DNA of 64,000 nt from UBA7359 sp041689615 (GCA_041689615.1 JBDNFW010000064.1:62001-126000), one strand, 5' to 3'. Shown: positions 1-8,980, counted from the first letter of the stretch. The notes: a model not told the origin generated them from the letters alone. Translations and numbers: made by a program.

Positions 1-791
1 ATTTTCGCGGTGGTGCTAACGGTGCACGTATCCGTCTTGCGCCTCAGAAGGATTGGGCGGTTAACGAACCGGCTGAATTGGCAAAAGTACTGAAAAAGTT
101 GGAAGCTATCCAAAAGGATTTCAATAAATCACTTTCTCAAGGAAAAAAAGTGTCACTTGCAGATACGATTGTTATAGCTGGTAATGCTGCGATTGAAGAA
201 GCAGCCAAGAAAGCGGATCACGAAGTTGAAGTTCCTTTTACTCCTGGCCGCATGGATGCTACACAAGGACAAACCGATGTGAATTCATTTGCTGTACTTG
301 AGCCAAAAGCTGATGGTTTCCGTAACTACTTTGGTAAAGGTCTATCAAGCTCACCAGCAGCGTTGTTAGTTGACAAAGCTGATACGCTTTCTTTGACCAT
401 ACCTGAAATGACGGTTCTGGTTGGTGGCATGCGTACACTAGATGCTAATGTTGGAAATACTAAACATGGTGTCTTCACGGACAAAGCTGGAACATTGACC
501 AACGATTTCTTCGTAAACTTGTTCGACATGTCAACAAAGTGGGCGAAGTCTTCTAAGTCAGAAGGCGTTTACGAGGGCAGTGATCGCGCAACTGGAAAGT
601 TTAAATGGACAGCGACACCGGTTGATCTTGTTTTCGGTTCAAACAGTGAGTTACGTGCTGTAGCAGAAGTTTATGCCTTAGACGGTTCAGACAAGGAGTT
701 TGTAAGCGACTTTGTTAATGCATGGACCAAAGTTATGAATCTCGACCGCTTTGATATTGCTCGATCTAATTTGAGTGTAGCAAAAAAGTAG
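1..791 (+). CDS. katG: Catalase-peroxidase, C-terminal part (5' end outside window)
   Basis: KatG is a haem enzyme that removes hydrogen peroxide by catalase and peroxidase activity. The frame is open from base 3 and begins inside the protein with RGGANGARIRLAPQKDW, a conserved stretch at the start of the C-terminal KatG domain. About 263 residues are visible; this half carries no haem but is needed to keep the N-terminal active site in shape. The gene ends in TAG at 789-791 and is followed by a strong hairpin terminator, so it probably ends its transcript. The missing 5' part is a window-edge effect, not a pseudogene. Identification is by family conservation and is firm. Confidence 0.95.
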   Translation, partial: FRGGANGARIRLAPQKDWAVNEPAELAKVLKKLEAIQKDFNKSLSQGKKVSLADTIVIAGNAAIEEAAKKADHEVEVPFTPGRMDATQGQTDVNSFAVLEPKADGFRNYFGKGLSSSPAALLVDKADTLSLTIPEMTVLVGGMRTLDANVGNTKHGVFTDKAGTLTNDFFVNLFDMSTKWAKSSKSEGVYEGSDRATGKFKWTATPVDLVFGSNSELRAVAEVYALDGSDKEFVSDFVNAWTKVMNLDRFDIARSNLSVAKK

Positions 792-824
792 TCCGAAGTT
801 TTTTGTAATTTATTAAATCATGAT

Positions 825-855
825 ATGGCGGCGTTTTATACGCCGCCATTTTTTT
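825..855 (+). terminator. Rho-independent terminator after katG
   Basis: A nine-base perfect stem, ATGGCGGCG at 825-833 pairing with CGCCGCCAT at 841-849, has a seven-base loop and runs into seven T residues. It lies 34 bases after the katG stop codon and is oriented to end katG transcription. Confidence 0.93.
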
Positions 856-910
856 ATGCAGATAGTTTGACTAACTCCATGAGTGCATTTGAACGTCGCA
901 CGTCTTAAAA

Positions 911-2302
911 TTAAATCATTTTTGAATATGTATTGTTGTTATTTTCTTTGTCATAGTAAGTGTCAAAAATTGAGCAGATGTTTCTTATTAAAAACCTGCC
1001 TGCGGGTAAGATTTCAATCTTTTTATTATTAATTCGTAGTAGATCATCTTTTTCCATCTCAGATAACAACTTGATTTCATTTGAAAAATATTCGTTAAAA
1101 TCTATTCTGAATAGATCTTCGATTTCGCTAAATTCTAACTGAAAATGACAAATTAACTCTGTAATGACTTCTCTACGAATTTCATCGTTATGGTTTAATT
1201 TATACCCTCGATAGACGGGAATTTTGTTTTTCTCAAGCGCTGTATGATAATCCTCAAGTGTACGAATATTCTGTGAGTATGAATTTCCTATTTTACTGAT
1301 TGCGGTAACGCCGAAACCAATAACATCGCAATCAGCGTTTGTAGAATAACCTTGAAAATTTCTATATAAATTACCTCTGCGTTGAGCGACAGCCAGTTCA
1401 TCATCAGGCTTGGCAAAATGATCCATGCCAATATAGACATACCCTGCATCCGTTAAAGATTTTATGGATTCTCCTAAAATCTCCAGTTTTTCATCTGGTG
1501 CGGGTAACTCATCTTCTTTTATTTGCTGTTGAGTTTTAAACAATCTGGGAAGATGTGCATAGTTATAAATTGCAATTCTATCTGGGCTCATTTCTATAAT
1601 TTTACTAATGGTGTTGCAAAATGTTCTTACTGACTGCTTTGGTAAACCGTAAATCAAATCAATATTAATTGAATGAAAATTACTTTTTCTAGCTGCATTG
1701 AAAACATTAAATGTTTGCTCATAAGATTGATTTCTATTTACTGCTTTTTGCACATTAGCATCAAAGTCCTGTACGCCAATACTTATTCTGTTAAATCCGA
1801 TATTTCTTAAGAGGGATATTGTTTCATCTTTTACTTCTCTTGGATCTATTTCTATTGAGTATTCGCCAGAGTCATCATCAAGTAGTGTGAAATTATTTTT
1901 TATATGCTGCATCAAGCCAGATATTTGTTCGTGAGAAATAAAAGTCGGCGTTCCCCCGCCCCAATGAAGTTGGTTTACAATGCGATCATTATCGAAAAGA
2001 GCGCCCTGAATATTAATCTCTTTATGTAGATCTTCCAGATAGGGGATAGCCCGTTTTCGATTTGCTGTAATTACTTTATTACATGCACAATAAAAACAAA
2101 CGGTATTACAAAAAGGCAAATGAATATATAAAGATAGTGGTTTGGGTAATAGGTCTTCATTCGAGTCAGTGACAACATCACAATATTCTTTAATACCGAA
2201 TTTTTCATTGAATTGAGTTGCTGTGGGATAGGACGTGTATCGAGGGCCAAACAAGTTATATCGGCTGATTAACTTTTTGTTAAATATAATAGTTTGTTCC
2301 AA
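911..2302 (-). CDS. hemN: Oxygen-independent coproporphyrinogen III oxidase (radical SAM)
   Basis: HemN turns coproporphyrinogen III into protoporphyrinogen IX without oxygen, using radical S-adenosylmethionine chemistry in the cytoplasm. The 463-residue length is normal for true HemN. The N-terminal RYTSYPTA motif and the radical SAM cluster motif at residues 65-72 (C65, C69, C72 in HLPFCNTVCFYC) are intact, with a further Cys at 74 as in HemN proper rather than HemW. The reading begins at a TTG: the only nearby ATG is out of frame, and the TTG has a CAGGG eight bases upstream. A perfect FNR-type palindrome lies 58 bases upstream, matching the known anaerobic control of this gene. Confidence 0.94.
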   Translation of the reverse strand: MEQTIIFNKKLISRYNLFGPRYTSYPTATQFNEKFGIKEYCDVVTDSNEDLLPKPLSLYIHLPFCNTVCFYCACNKVITANRKRAIPYLEDLHKEINIQGALFDNDRIVNQLHWGGGTPTFISHEQISGLMQHIKNNFTLLDDDSGEYSIEIDPREVKDETISLLRNIGFNRISIGVQDFDANVQKAVNRNQSYEQTFNVFNAARKSNFHSINIDLIYGLPKQSVRTFCNTISKIIEMSPDRIAIYNYAHLPRLFKTQQQIKEDELPAPDEKLEILGESIKSLTDAGYVYIGMDHFAKPDDELAVAQRRGNLYRNFQGYSTNADCDVIGFGVTAISKIGNSYSQNIRTLEDYHTALEKNKIPVYRGYKLNHNDEIRREVITELICHFQLEFSEIEDLFRIDFNEYFSNEIKLLSEMEKDDLLRINNKKIEILPAGRFLIRNICSIFDTYYDKENNNNTYSKMI

Positions 2303-2332
2303 TGCATGAACCCTGAAATCCTGTTAGTCGTA

Positions 2333-2373
2333 AATATACGACTTGGAGAGATCAATATTTTGATCTGGATCAA
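2333..2373 (-). promoter_or_regulatory. FNR/ANR-activated promoter of hemN
   Basis: The palindrome TTGATCTGGATCAA at 2360-2373 is a perfect match to the FNR consensus TTGAT-N4-ATCAA. On the minus strand a TATATT hexamer (2338-2333) follows. A start near 2326 would put the box centre (2366.5) about 40 bases upstream, the class II FNR activator position. This predicts hemN induction when oxygen is low. The box is read directly; the transcription start is inferred. Confidence 0.85.
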
Positions 2374-2427
2374 ACGAAATAAAATAGGCTGTCATTGACT
2401 TCGTAAAAAAAAGGGGGTGGGGAAATG

Positions 2428-2775
2428 CTAATATTGTTCAGACAGTCCAAAAAATAATGTTTCAATATACTCGACATCAAATTTAGTAGCATAGACGAAT
2501 CGAAAACCGCTATTAAAAAATGGAGTATCTAGATGAGGTTCAGACCACCGGCATCGTGCGGTTAGAGATGTTCTTGTTTTATTATGATTTCGATTTGGTA
2601 TCTCGATACTAACGCGTATTTCTTTGCTTATTTCAAATTGTGTCGCCCCGACAAGCATCATGCCATAGGCGTTAAGATCAGCGGTATGACCCATGCTTTT
2701 TCCGGTTTTTTGATCGAACACTTCTTCATTGATTGATAAACGACGTCCGTTTCTGCGTTCTGCAAGTTGTTCCAT
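2428..2775 (-). CDS. PilZ-domain protein (c-di-GMP receptor-like)
   Basis: A single-domain cytoplasmic protein of 115 residues. An N-terminal arginine cluster, ERRNGRR, fits the PilZ RxxxR switch. The second signature, normally D/N-x-S-x-x-G, reads DLNAYG, so Asn stands in the Ser place. The C-terminal part (W...DTPFFNSGFRF) matches the closing strands of PilZ barrels. I chose the ATG at 2775 with a GGATG seven bases upstream; an in-frame TTG at 2814 would add 13 residues that do not look like the domain. It probably binds cyclic di-GMP, but the Ser to Asn change may weaken this. A GGDEF cyclase lies at 40.3-41.2 kb. Confidence 0.75.
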   Translation of the reverse strand: MEQLAERRNGRRLSINEEVFDQKTGKSMGHTADLNAYGMMLVGATQFEISKEIRVSIEIPNRNHNKTRTSLTARCRWSEPHLDTPFFNSGFRFVYATKFDVEYIETLFFGLSEQY

Positions 2776-2981
2776 ATTACATCCAAAGTTCAACGTATTT
2801 AGTCTTATCGGCAATAATCAATTGAAATTTATCGTTAATTAATAAGTTGTTGATAATTAAAGGAAATATTTTTTCATTGTCAACCGAATCAACAGCCGAA
2901 CGTTTTATAGACTAAATATTGCTGGAATCGGGAATATAAATTGAGTGAAATAAACCATTGTAAAATTACAGGAAAGACAAA

Positions 2982-3393
2982 ATGAAGATAAAAACAATGC
3001 TGGCTCTATTTGGTTTATTAATCTATTCAACTATAGCTTTTCTATAGAGTTAGATTTTTGCCCAGAAAAGATAATCGTTTAGCTAACATCAGGGATTATA
3101 ATGAAACTCGTCAGTTATTAAGAAATAGGACAAAAATTGCCGATGTATGGAAATTAATTGACTATAAAAAACAAAAATATAGAAACTATATTCAATTTGA
3201 GAATAAGTCAGAATATGATATCGGAGATGCTTGTAATAGTTCTTCGTCTGACGAAGGTTGTGCTTCTTTCAAGCTTTTATCAATAGGAACGACCAGTATT
3301 TATATTAGTGAATACAGTGTGTTTGCTGTAGTTGGCACGGGTATTAGATTGCCGGAAGAACAAATAGAAAGCTTTAATGGAATAGACGACTGA
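2982..3393 (+). pseudogene. Small secreted protein of unknown function, apparent frameshift after the signal peptide
   Basis: An ATG at 2982 with AGGAAAG just upstream starts a good signal peptide (MKIKTMLALFGLLIYSTIAF) that hits TAG after 21 codons. One frame over, an open stretch begins right there (3037) and runs to the TGA at 3393, giving a 110-residue polar domain with two Cys but no convincing start or ribosome site. Removing one T from the TTTT at 3038-3041 joins them into a single exported protein of about 137 residues. I do not recognise the family. It is either a real frameshifted remnant, a homopolymer sequencing error, or a downstream gene using TTG at 3058. Confidence 0.55.
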
Positions 3394-3425
3394 GCCTGAG
3401 TTTAAGTTAAAGTTACAGTTAAAGC

Positions 3426-3935
3426 TTAATTTTCATTAATTATATTATTTTGCTGATCAAATTGTTCATTCATCAGATTTTGAATACCTTTTGCCTGATC
3501 AAATAAATGTTTAATCCTTTCTGGTGAATAAACGTTCGCTGGCAAGTCAGTTGAAGGGGCTTGTTGTTGATTAGTGTTATCGCTTCTTGTTTTATTTTCA
3601 GAGACAGCAGGAACGACATTGGTATCATTACTTAATTTAATAGACTCCAGACTTTGTATGTTTTCTGAAGGTTTCTCACTTGTGTAATGAATAATTCCTT
3701 TTTCATCGCGCCACTTATATAAATAAGAATCTTTTTCTTTCGGCTTTACTTCTTCTTTTACCGATTCAAATTTATCGAAAATGGATTTTTTAATTTTTGA
3801 TATATCGACATCAGGCAAGGTCGGTTTTTTAAAATTTATTTCAGGCGATTTTCCAGTGACTAAGTAATTAGCGTAATTGCTAAAGCCAAATAATAATATG
3901 AAAATTAAACCAATTTTGAATAAGAACTTCATCAT
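3426..3935 (-). CDS. DUF4124-domain membrane-anchored or secreted protein
   Basis: A 169-residue protein with an N-terminal hydrophobic segment (residues about 4-19) that acts as signal peptide or anchor. Residues 71-90 hold the DUF4124 signature: an aromatic Y-K-W-x-D-x-x-G core followed by HYTSEKP. DUF4124 is a short beta-rich domain common on exported gammaproteobacterial proteins and has no settled function. The rest is a polar, Asn/Gln-rich tail with low complexity. It lies 25 bases downstream of the metallo-beta-lactamase-fold gene on the same strand and is probably co-transcribed with it. Function unknown. Confidence 0.75.
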   Translation of the reverse strand: MMKFLFKIGLIFILLFGFSNYANYLVTGKSPEINFKKPTLPDVDISKIKKSIFDKFESVKEEVKPKEKDSYLYKWRDEKGIIHYTSEKPSENIQSLESIKLSNDTNVVPAVSENKTRSDNTNQQQAPSTDLPANVYSPERIKHLFDQAKGIQNLMNEQFDQQNNIINEN

Positions 3936-3960
3936 AACGTCTACTTTGACGAATAAGCGC

Positions 3961-4860
3961 TTAGCCTTTTATGCTTTGGTAAATAAACTGTATCCAGCTA
4001 TCTTGTTTAATAAAACCGGTTTCCCAAGCTTTTAATGCAGTGGGCAAATCTTTTGCCTGAATTGCTTTAAGGCTTAATTCTTGTTCAATATTGCTTTGTA
4101 CGTAGGCAATACTATCTTCAAGCATTTTCTGATACTGAACTAAATCACTTCTCGTTGACAATGAACCGTGTCCGGGAATAATTTTTATATCTTCGGGAAT
4201 CATTTCAAGAATGGCAGCAATATTTTTACTATAGCTCAATACATTGCCGTTACTGTTTAAGTCTACAAATGGGAACATGCCGGCAAAGTAATGATCGCCC
4301 ATGTGTATTACATTCGATTCAACAAAATATACAACTGAATCTCCATCAGTATGACCATTTGGAAAATGAATCACTTTAATCGTTTCGTTATTAAAATGAA
4401 TAGTAATAGATTCATTAAAAGTAATTACAGGCCAAACTTCTTTAGCTTGTGCAGGTGAATCGCCGGAACGATTTTTTTGATCGCTCATTAAACGTTTTCT
4501 AACATTATCGTGTGCGATAATGGTTGCTTCGTCACTAAATACAGCATTGCTTCCTGTATGGTCACCATGCCAGTGAGTATTAAGAATAAAATTTATTTCT
4601 CCAGAAGTAATGTCTGAAACTGCGGCTTTTATTTTTTTAGACATTTCAGAAAACTGATCGTCAACGATTAATATGCCATCTTCACCTACAGAAACGGCAA
4701 TATTGCCTCCGGCAAACCCATTAACGCCTTCGAGCATATAAATGTTGTTGTTTACCAGAGTTGTTTTTAAAGAGATATTAGTAAAGTCGCGTTCTGTATC
4801 AGCTTGTATTGCGAAAGAAATAAAAAGCAGGCCGCTTGTGAGAAAATATTTTAAAGTCAT
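3961..4860 (-). CDS. Periplasmic MBL-fold metallo-hydrolase
   Basis: A 299-residue protein with a clear signal peptide ending near residue 20 (AIQAD). The zinc-binding motif H96-x-H98-x-D100-H101 (NTHWHGDHTG) is intact; further ligand positions are seen as GH in FPNGHTDGD and GHG near residue 230. This is the hydrolase branch often found in periplasmic beta-lactamase-like proteins of unknown substrate rather than a recognised class B beta-lactamase. It heads or shares a transcript with the DUF4124 gene, and a small ribbon-helix-helix-like gene ends 13 bases upstream of its start. Substrate cannot be told from sequence. Confidence 0.85.
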   Translation of the reverse strand: MTLKYFLTSGLLFISFAIQADTERDFTNISLKTTLVNNNIYMLEGVNGFAGGNIAVSVGEDGILIVDDQFSEMSKKIKAAVSDITSGEINFILNTHWHGDHTGSNAVFSDEATIIAHDNVRKRLMSDQKNRSGDSPAQAKEVWPVITFNESITIHFNNETIKVIHFPNGHTDGDSVVYFVESNVIHMGDHYFAGMFPFVDLNSNGNVLSYSKNIAAILEMIPEDIKIIPGHGSLSTRSDLVQYQKMLEDSIAYVQSNIEQELSLKAIQAKDLPTALKAWETGFIKQDSWIQFIYQSIKG

Positions 4861-4873
4861 GTGTATTCCTTGT

Positions 4874-5017
4874 TTATTGCCTTAATGTTTTTTCCAGATC
4901 AATGCCTTCTTCCAGATAATTTGCTGCAACCATTTCAATAGTTTCTGACTCATCAGCTTTAATTTTTAGAAATTCATAAATTTCATCGCTGACATCAATG
5001 GTAATTTGTTTACTCAT
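4874..5017 (-). CDS. Small ribbon-helix-helix-like protein (47 aa)
   Basis: A short gene starting at ATG 5017 with a strong GAGGGG ribosome site six bases upstream and ending in TAA at 4874. The product reads MSKQITIDVSDEIYEFLKIK followed by an acidic helix and ends EKTLRQ. One beta strand (QITIDV) and two amphipathic helices match the ribbon-helix-helix fold of CopG/antitoxin-like regulators. No toxin gene overlaps or adjoins it; the next gene on the strand is the MBL-fold hydrolase 13 bases on. It could be an orphan antitoxin or a small DNA-binding regulator. The reading frame and ribosome site are seen; the fold is inferred. Confidence 0.7.
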   Translation of the reverse strand: MSKQITIDVSDEIYEFLKIKADESETIEMVAANYLEEGIDLEKTLRQ

Positions 5018-5133
5018 GATATTTCCCCTCGAATATTAGTTTAAACAATTGTAGTCTCTATTTTGCATCAGCTACGAGCAAATATACATAGATATACTTG
5101 TCAATTTTATAACAAAAGGTTTTATAATAAAGC

Positions 5134-5958
5134 ATGTTTTATTATAGATTATCAATCATGTTGTCGATTTGTCTGACATTGTCAGCCTGTAGTCCTTTGG
5201 CATTAGTCGGCGCTGTTGGAACAACTATCAACAATGCCGCATATAATGCAGCAGAAAGAGACTTGAATAACTCACAGTCGAGTGGCAATGAACAAGCGTT
5301 AAAGGTTGCTATCGCTAATATGAATCTTGGTATTGAATATATGCGCCAAGGCGCATACGAAGATGCATTAGATAAACTAAATCGTTCTCTTTTAGCAAAA
5401 CCGGATTTTGCTCCTTCCTATAATGTTTTAGGTTTGCTCTATCAACGATTGGGCGATTTAGAAAAAGCAGAAGCGTATTTTAAAAAATCGCTGAAACTGG
5501 ATCCTTCTGATTCTTCGACCTATAACAATTATGGTTCATTTCTTTGTAGTAATGATCGTATCGATGAAGCTGAAGCATTGTTTCTAAATGCAGCCAATAA
5601 TCCTTTTTACAGCACGCCTGAAATAGCTTTAACCAATGCGGGTCTTTGTTTGTTAAAAAGTAAGCCTGAAACAGGTGAAGATTATTTCAAACAGGCACTC
5701 ACTAAAAATCCGAATTTTAGTCATGCTTTAATCCAGATGGCAGATATCTCATATAATAAAGGCCAATATGGACTAGCCCAGCAATATTTAGAACGCTATA
5801 AAAAAAATGCTGGCCACACGCCTCAAAGTCTTTGGTTAGGTATTCGTCTATATAATGAACTAGGGCGCAAGGATGATGTCTCCAGTTATGCTTTATTGCT
5901 TAAAAATAAATATCCGGATTCAGAAGAAGCTCGAACAATGATGGAATGGGATTTTTAA
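5134..5958 (+). CDS. pilW: TPR lipoprotein, type IV pilus biogenesis PilW/PilF-like
   Basis: A 274-residue outer-membrane lipoprotein candidate: signal peptide with lipobox LSAC at residues 16-19, then at least four TPR units from residue 55 onward, including one reading GLLYQRLGDLEKAEAYFKKS. The PilF/PilW pilotin, which helps assemble the PilQ secretin of type IV pili, has this length and this layout. Unlike the usual arrangement, it is not next to rlmN, rodZ or ispG, so the assignment rests on the protein only and another TPR lipoprotein remains possible. It stands alone between two minus-strand units. Confidence 0.65.
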   Translation: MFYYRLSIMLSICLTLSACSPLALVGAVGTTINNAAYNAAERDLNNSQSSGNEQALKVAIANMNLGIEYMRQGAYEDALDKLNRSLLAKPDFAPSYNVLGLLYQRLGDLEKAEAYFKKSLKLDPSDSSTYNNYGSFLCSNDRIDEAEALFLNAANNPFYSTPEIALTNAGLCLLKSKPETGEDYFKQALTKNPNFSHALIQMADISYNKGQYGLAQQYLERYKKNAGHTPQSLWLGIRLYNELGRKDDVSSYALLLKNKYPDSEEARTMMEWDF

Positions 5959-5977
5959 CGTTTATTAATAGCATTAG

Positions 5978-7702
5978 TTAATTTTTTTCAAGCAAAGAAA
6001 GTTCTTCCTGTTTAATTCCTAATTCCTTCGCTATTTTTATTTTTGAACTTGCACTTGCCAATGTATTTTCATTGATGTCAGTTTCTATCTGAATAAGCAA
6101 TAAGCTTACAAGAGTCTCCATTTGCAATTTTATTTTTTTATTATCAGGTTCTCTTTTAAGAGCTGATTGCAAATAAAATTTTGCATTCGAATTTTCAGGA
6201 TAGATAAGATTGTTGCGTTCTATTGCTTCGCTTGCTAATGCACTTAAATGTTGTACACGAGCCGATTGTTCTTGCTTTAGTTTGTTGTTTTTATCTTGTT
6301 TTGTTTTTGAACTAAGTTGTTGTTCAAGACGGGCAATAGATTCCTTTTGTAAATTAAATAATTTAGCCTCTTTGATATATGCTGTCGCCTGATTAAACTT
6401 ATTATATTTTATTGCATTTTCTGCTTGCCTAATGAGTTCAGTAACAAATCTTTCTTCTATTTCATTGCGCGCAATATAATCTGGATGTTCCTGCTTTAGT
6501 TTGCCTAAATGAAATTTGGCACTGTCATCTTCAGGATAAATGATGCTGCCAGCATCTATTCTGTTGTTAATGGTAGAAATTAATTTGTCGGCATTCTTCT
6601 GTTTCTGGATTAGTATTTCTAAAGTATTTCTGGTTTCAGTCAAATCTTGTGTTTTACCAGACAATAAAATTGCTGCATTATTGAGTTGCTGTAATGCTGA
6701 TTCGTATTGCCCGCTTGCTGACAAAGTATTCACATTGGAAAGTAATTCATTTCCTTTTTTTATAAGAGCTGACTCAATGTTTGTAATTTGTTTGTATTCA
6801 GGATGTTGTTGTCTTATTGAATTAACAGTAGCGACGGATTTTTCGTATTTATTCGCTGACAAAAGTAAATTTAATTCATGGTTAATAAGCTGAGTTAGTT
6901 TGCTTAAGCTGCTAACTACATCAGAGTTATTAGGTTCAATGTCTAATGCAAGCAAGTAATAGTGCAAAGCGCTGTTTTCTTTTGGCTCGAAATAATATTT
7001 GTTGTTTTCTGCTTCTTTTGCTTTGGTAATAATAGTGTCAATTTCATTTATGCTTGAACCTAATGGTAAGCCAGTCTTTGCAGATAAAATAATAACCTCA
7101 TGCTCTAATGACAATAATTCTGGCTTATTATTTTCATAGCTCTCAGTTTCTAATGACTGTTCTTTTGTTTCAGTTTCTGATGATGTTTCTATTATTGAGA
7201 TATCTTTCTTTGATAGAAATAAAAATGTAGTGAAACCAACTACTAAGAGAGCTACGGATATAAATATGATCGATGTACTTTTTGAGGCTTCAATTAAGCC
7301 GTTATCATTGTTTGATGAAGTAGAGTCTTTTTTGTTTTTTGAATGTTTTCTTGCTGCAGCATCAATACATTTTTTAACTTGATTGGCCGTGAAAGGTTTT
7401 TGCAGATATCTGTAAATTTCAAAACTTTGAAACAAGTTAACCAGATTTTTAGTTTCTCCCGATTCAACGGCTGCTATTAATGTTAATTCAGGGAAAAATG
7501 ATAGGGTTTCAACGACCGCTTCCTGATCTGTGATTTTAAGAAATGTCGCATCAAGTATGACAATCTTGATTTCACCGTCAACCATGATATCACTAAGTTG
7601 AGCAGCAGAAGCGGCGAGATGTGTAATATACTCATCGCGAAGTGCATCTTGTATCTCAGAGAAAGTATTTTTCTGATCTGATAGAACTAATATAGAAATC
7701 AA
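5978..7702 (-). CDS. Membrane protein with receiver-like domain and long helical repeat region
   Basis: A 574-residue protein with an unusual layout. Residues 1-115 look like a response-regulator receiver: D9 in the acidic pocket, D51 at the phospho-acceptor place (VILDAT) and K102 in QKPF. A lysine/serine-rich linker follows, then one membrane helix at about 144-164. The remaining 400 residues are helical, TPR-like repeats with two copies of a YPEDSAKFHL/YPENSNAKFYL motif (near residues 385 and 500). Topology would put the receiver inside and the repeats outside the cytoplasm, so signal may pass from phosphorylation to a periplasmic scaffold. I do not know a named family. Confidence 0.6.
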   Translation of the reverse strand: MISILVLSDQKNTFSEIQDALRDEYITHLAASAAQLSDIMVDGEIKIVILDATFLKITDQEAVVETLSFFPELTLIAAVESGETKNLVNLFQSFEIYRYLQKPFTANQVKKCIDAAARKHSKNKKDSTSSNNDNGLIEASKSTSIIFISVALLVVGFTTFLFLSKKDISIIETSSETETKEQSLETESYENNKPELLSLEHEVIILSAKTGLPLGSSINEIDTIITKAKEAENNKYYFEPKENSALHYYLLALDIEPNNSDVVSSLSKLTQLINHELNLLLSANKYEKSVATVNSIRQQHPEYKQITNIESALIKKGNELLSNVNTLSASGQYESALQQLNNAAILLSGKTQDLTETRNTLEILIQKQKNADKLISTINNRIDAGSIIYPEDDSAKFHLGKLKQEHPDYIARNEIEERFVTELIRQAENAIKYNKFNQATAYIKEAKLFNLQKESIARLEQQLSSKTKQDKNNKLKQEQSARVQHLSALASEAIERNNLIYPENSNAKFYLQSALKREPDNKKIKLQMETLVSLLLIQIETDINENTLASASSKIKIAKELGIKQEELSLLEKN

Positions 7703-7923
7703 TGGCGTGTAGTTAGATTGAATTGCTGCTTTAAAAAGGCGGAATATAGCACGAATTAATTACAATTTTGTTAATGTAACTTCACTAAAAGCGTTTGATT
7801 GCAGGTATAACTTCTAAATTATTGATAATCATATGATTTAGAGCATTGTTTTAAGAAAAATAAATGGCTGAGGTAGAAGTTATAATGCAGAATGCCATTA
7901 ATTTAATAGAGTTTTAATTTCTC

Positions 7924-8832
7924 ATGCGGTATTTATTTTTAATTTTCCTTTCTTTTATGCTCACTGCGTGCGGACAGTCAGAGTATGACATTGCATTTGA
8001 TGCTTACCAGACACGTGATTATGAGACTGCATTTAAAAAAATTTCTGTATTGGCAGAATCAGGTGACATTAAAGCTCAAAATATTTTTGGTTTGATGCAT
8101 GAACGAGCTCAAGGTGTCGAACGAAATTATACCGAGGCAGCAAAATGGTATAGCAAGGCTGCAGAAAAAGGAGTGGCTGAATCTCAAATCAGACTTTCTC
8201 AACTTTATATTCAAGGCTTAGGTGTAAAAAGAGATTACTGGGAAGGCATGAAGTGGGCACGTAAATCCGCAATACAGGGTAATCCCGAAGCAGAAGCGAA
8301 TATTGGATATATGTTTCATGATGGTATAGGCGTTAAACAGGACTACAAAGAAGCGATTAAGTGGTATCGCAAAGCGGCAGAAAAAAACTGGGTTAGTGCA
8401 GAACATGATTTAGGTGTGATATATGAAAATGGTCGTGGCGTGGATAAAGATATTGCTGTTGCTATCGAATGGTATCGTAAAGCAGCAGATAGAGGTTACA
8501 TTGCTTCACAAAGTAATCTCAACAGCTTGTATCAAAAAAATATTGGCGTACCACAAGATAATGCTGAAGCATTAGCGTGGTTTACCAGTGCTGCGAAAGA
8601 TAAACATATTATGGAGCAATACAAATTAGGAACGATGTATTATTTGGGTGAACAGGTGGCGCAAGATTATATTCAAGCTTATGCATGGATAGGTATTGCT
8701 GCTGTTGCAGGTTACAAACCGGCAGAACGTTTGCGTGATGAAATAGCGACACAGATGAAACCGGAAGAGCTTGAGCAAGCTCGAATATTCGCAAAAGAAT
8801 TATGGGAACAATACGGTAAAAAAACCGAGTGA
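7924..8832 (+). CDS. Sel1-repeat lipoprotein
   Basis: A 302-residue protein with a signal peptide and lipobox LTAC at residues 13-16. From about residue 50 it holds at least five Sel1-like repeats, each with the pattern AAKWYSKAAEKG or IEWYRKAADRG, with G-V-x-x-D-x-x-A links. Such repeats act as protein-binding solenoids; in bacteria they are often exported and take part in envelope or host-contact processes. There is no operon partner. Start ATG at 7924 fits the signal peptide. Specific partner unknown. Confidence 0.85.
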   Translation: MRYLFLIFLSFMLTACGQSEYDIAFDAYQTRDYETAFKKISVLAESGDIKAQNIFGLMHERAQGVERNYTEAAKWYSKAAEKGVAESQIRLSQLYIQGLGVKRDYWEGMKWARKSAIQGNPEAEANIGYMFHDGIGVKQDYKEAIKWYRKAAEKNWVSAEHDLGVIYENGRGVDKDIAVAIEWYRKAADRGYIASQSNLNSLYQKNIGVPQDNAEALAWFTSAAKDKHIMEQYKLGTMYYLGEQVAQDYIQAYAWIGIAAVAGYKPAERLRDEIATQMKPEELEQARIFAKELWEQYGKKTE

Positions 8833-8945
8833 CAAAAATTTACCCGACAGACTTATATAAAGGAACTTTGTGTTTTATTTTTGTACTAAAACGCGAATAT
8901 GACTTGAATAATAGTGTTTATGGACATATTTACTTGTCTGTAAAC

Positions 8946-8974
8946 TTGACATTAATTTAAAAGAGGCAGAATAT
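8946..8974 (+). promoter_or_regulatory. Possible sigma-70 promoter of a small RNA
   Basis: A perfect TTGACA at 8946-8951 is followed after 17 bases by GAATAT at 8969-8974, a weak -10 element. Transcription would begin near 8981 and meet a strong terminator at 9149. The -35 is convincing, the -10 only partial. Confidence 0.45.
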
Positions 8975-8980
8975 CGCGTC

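Noticed and set aside
1..791. katG fragment as pseudogene
   Set aside because: The frame is open to the window edge and the end is intact; truncation is due to the window.
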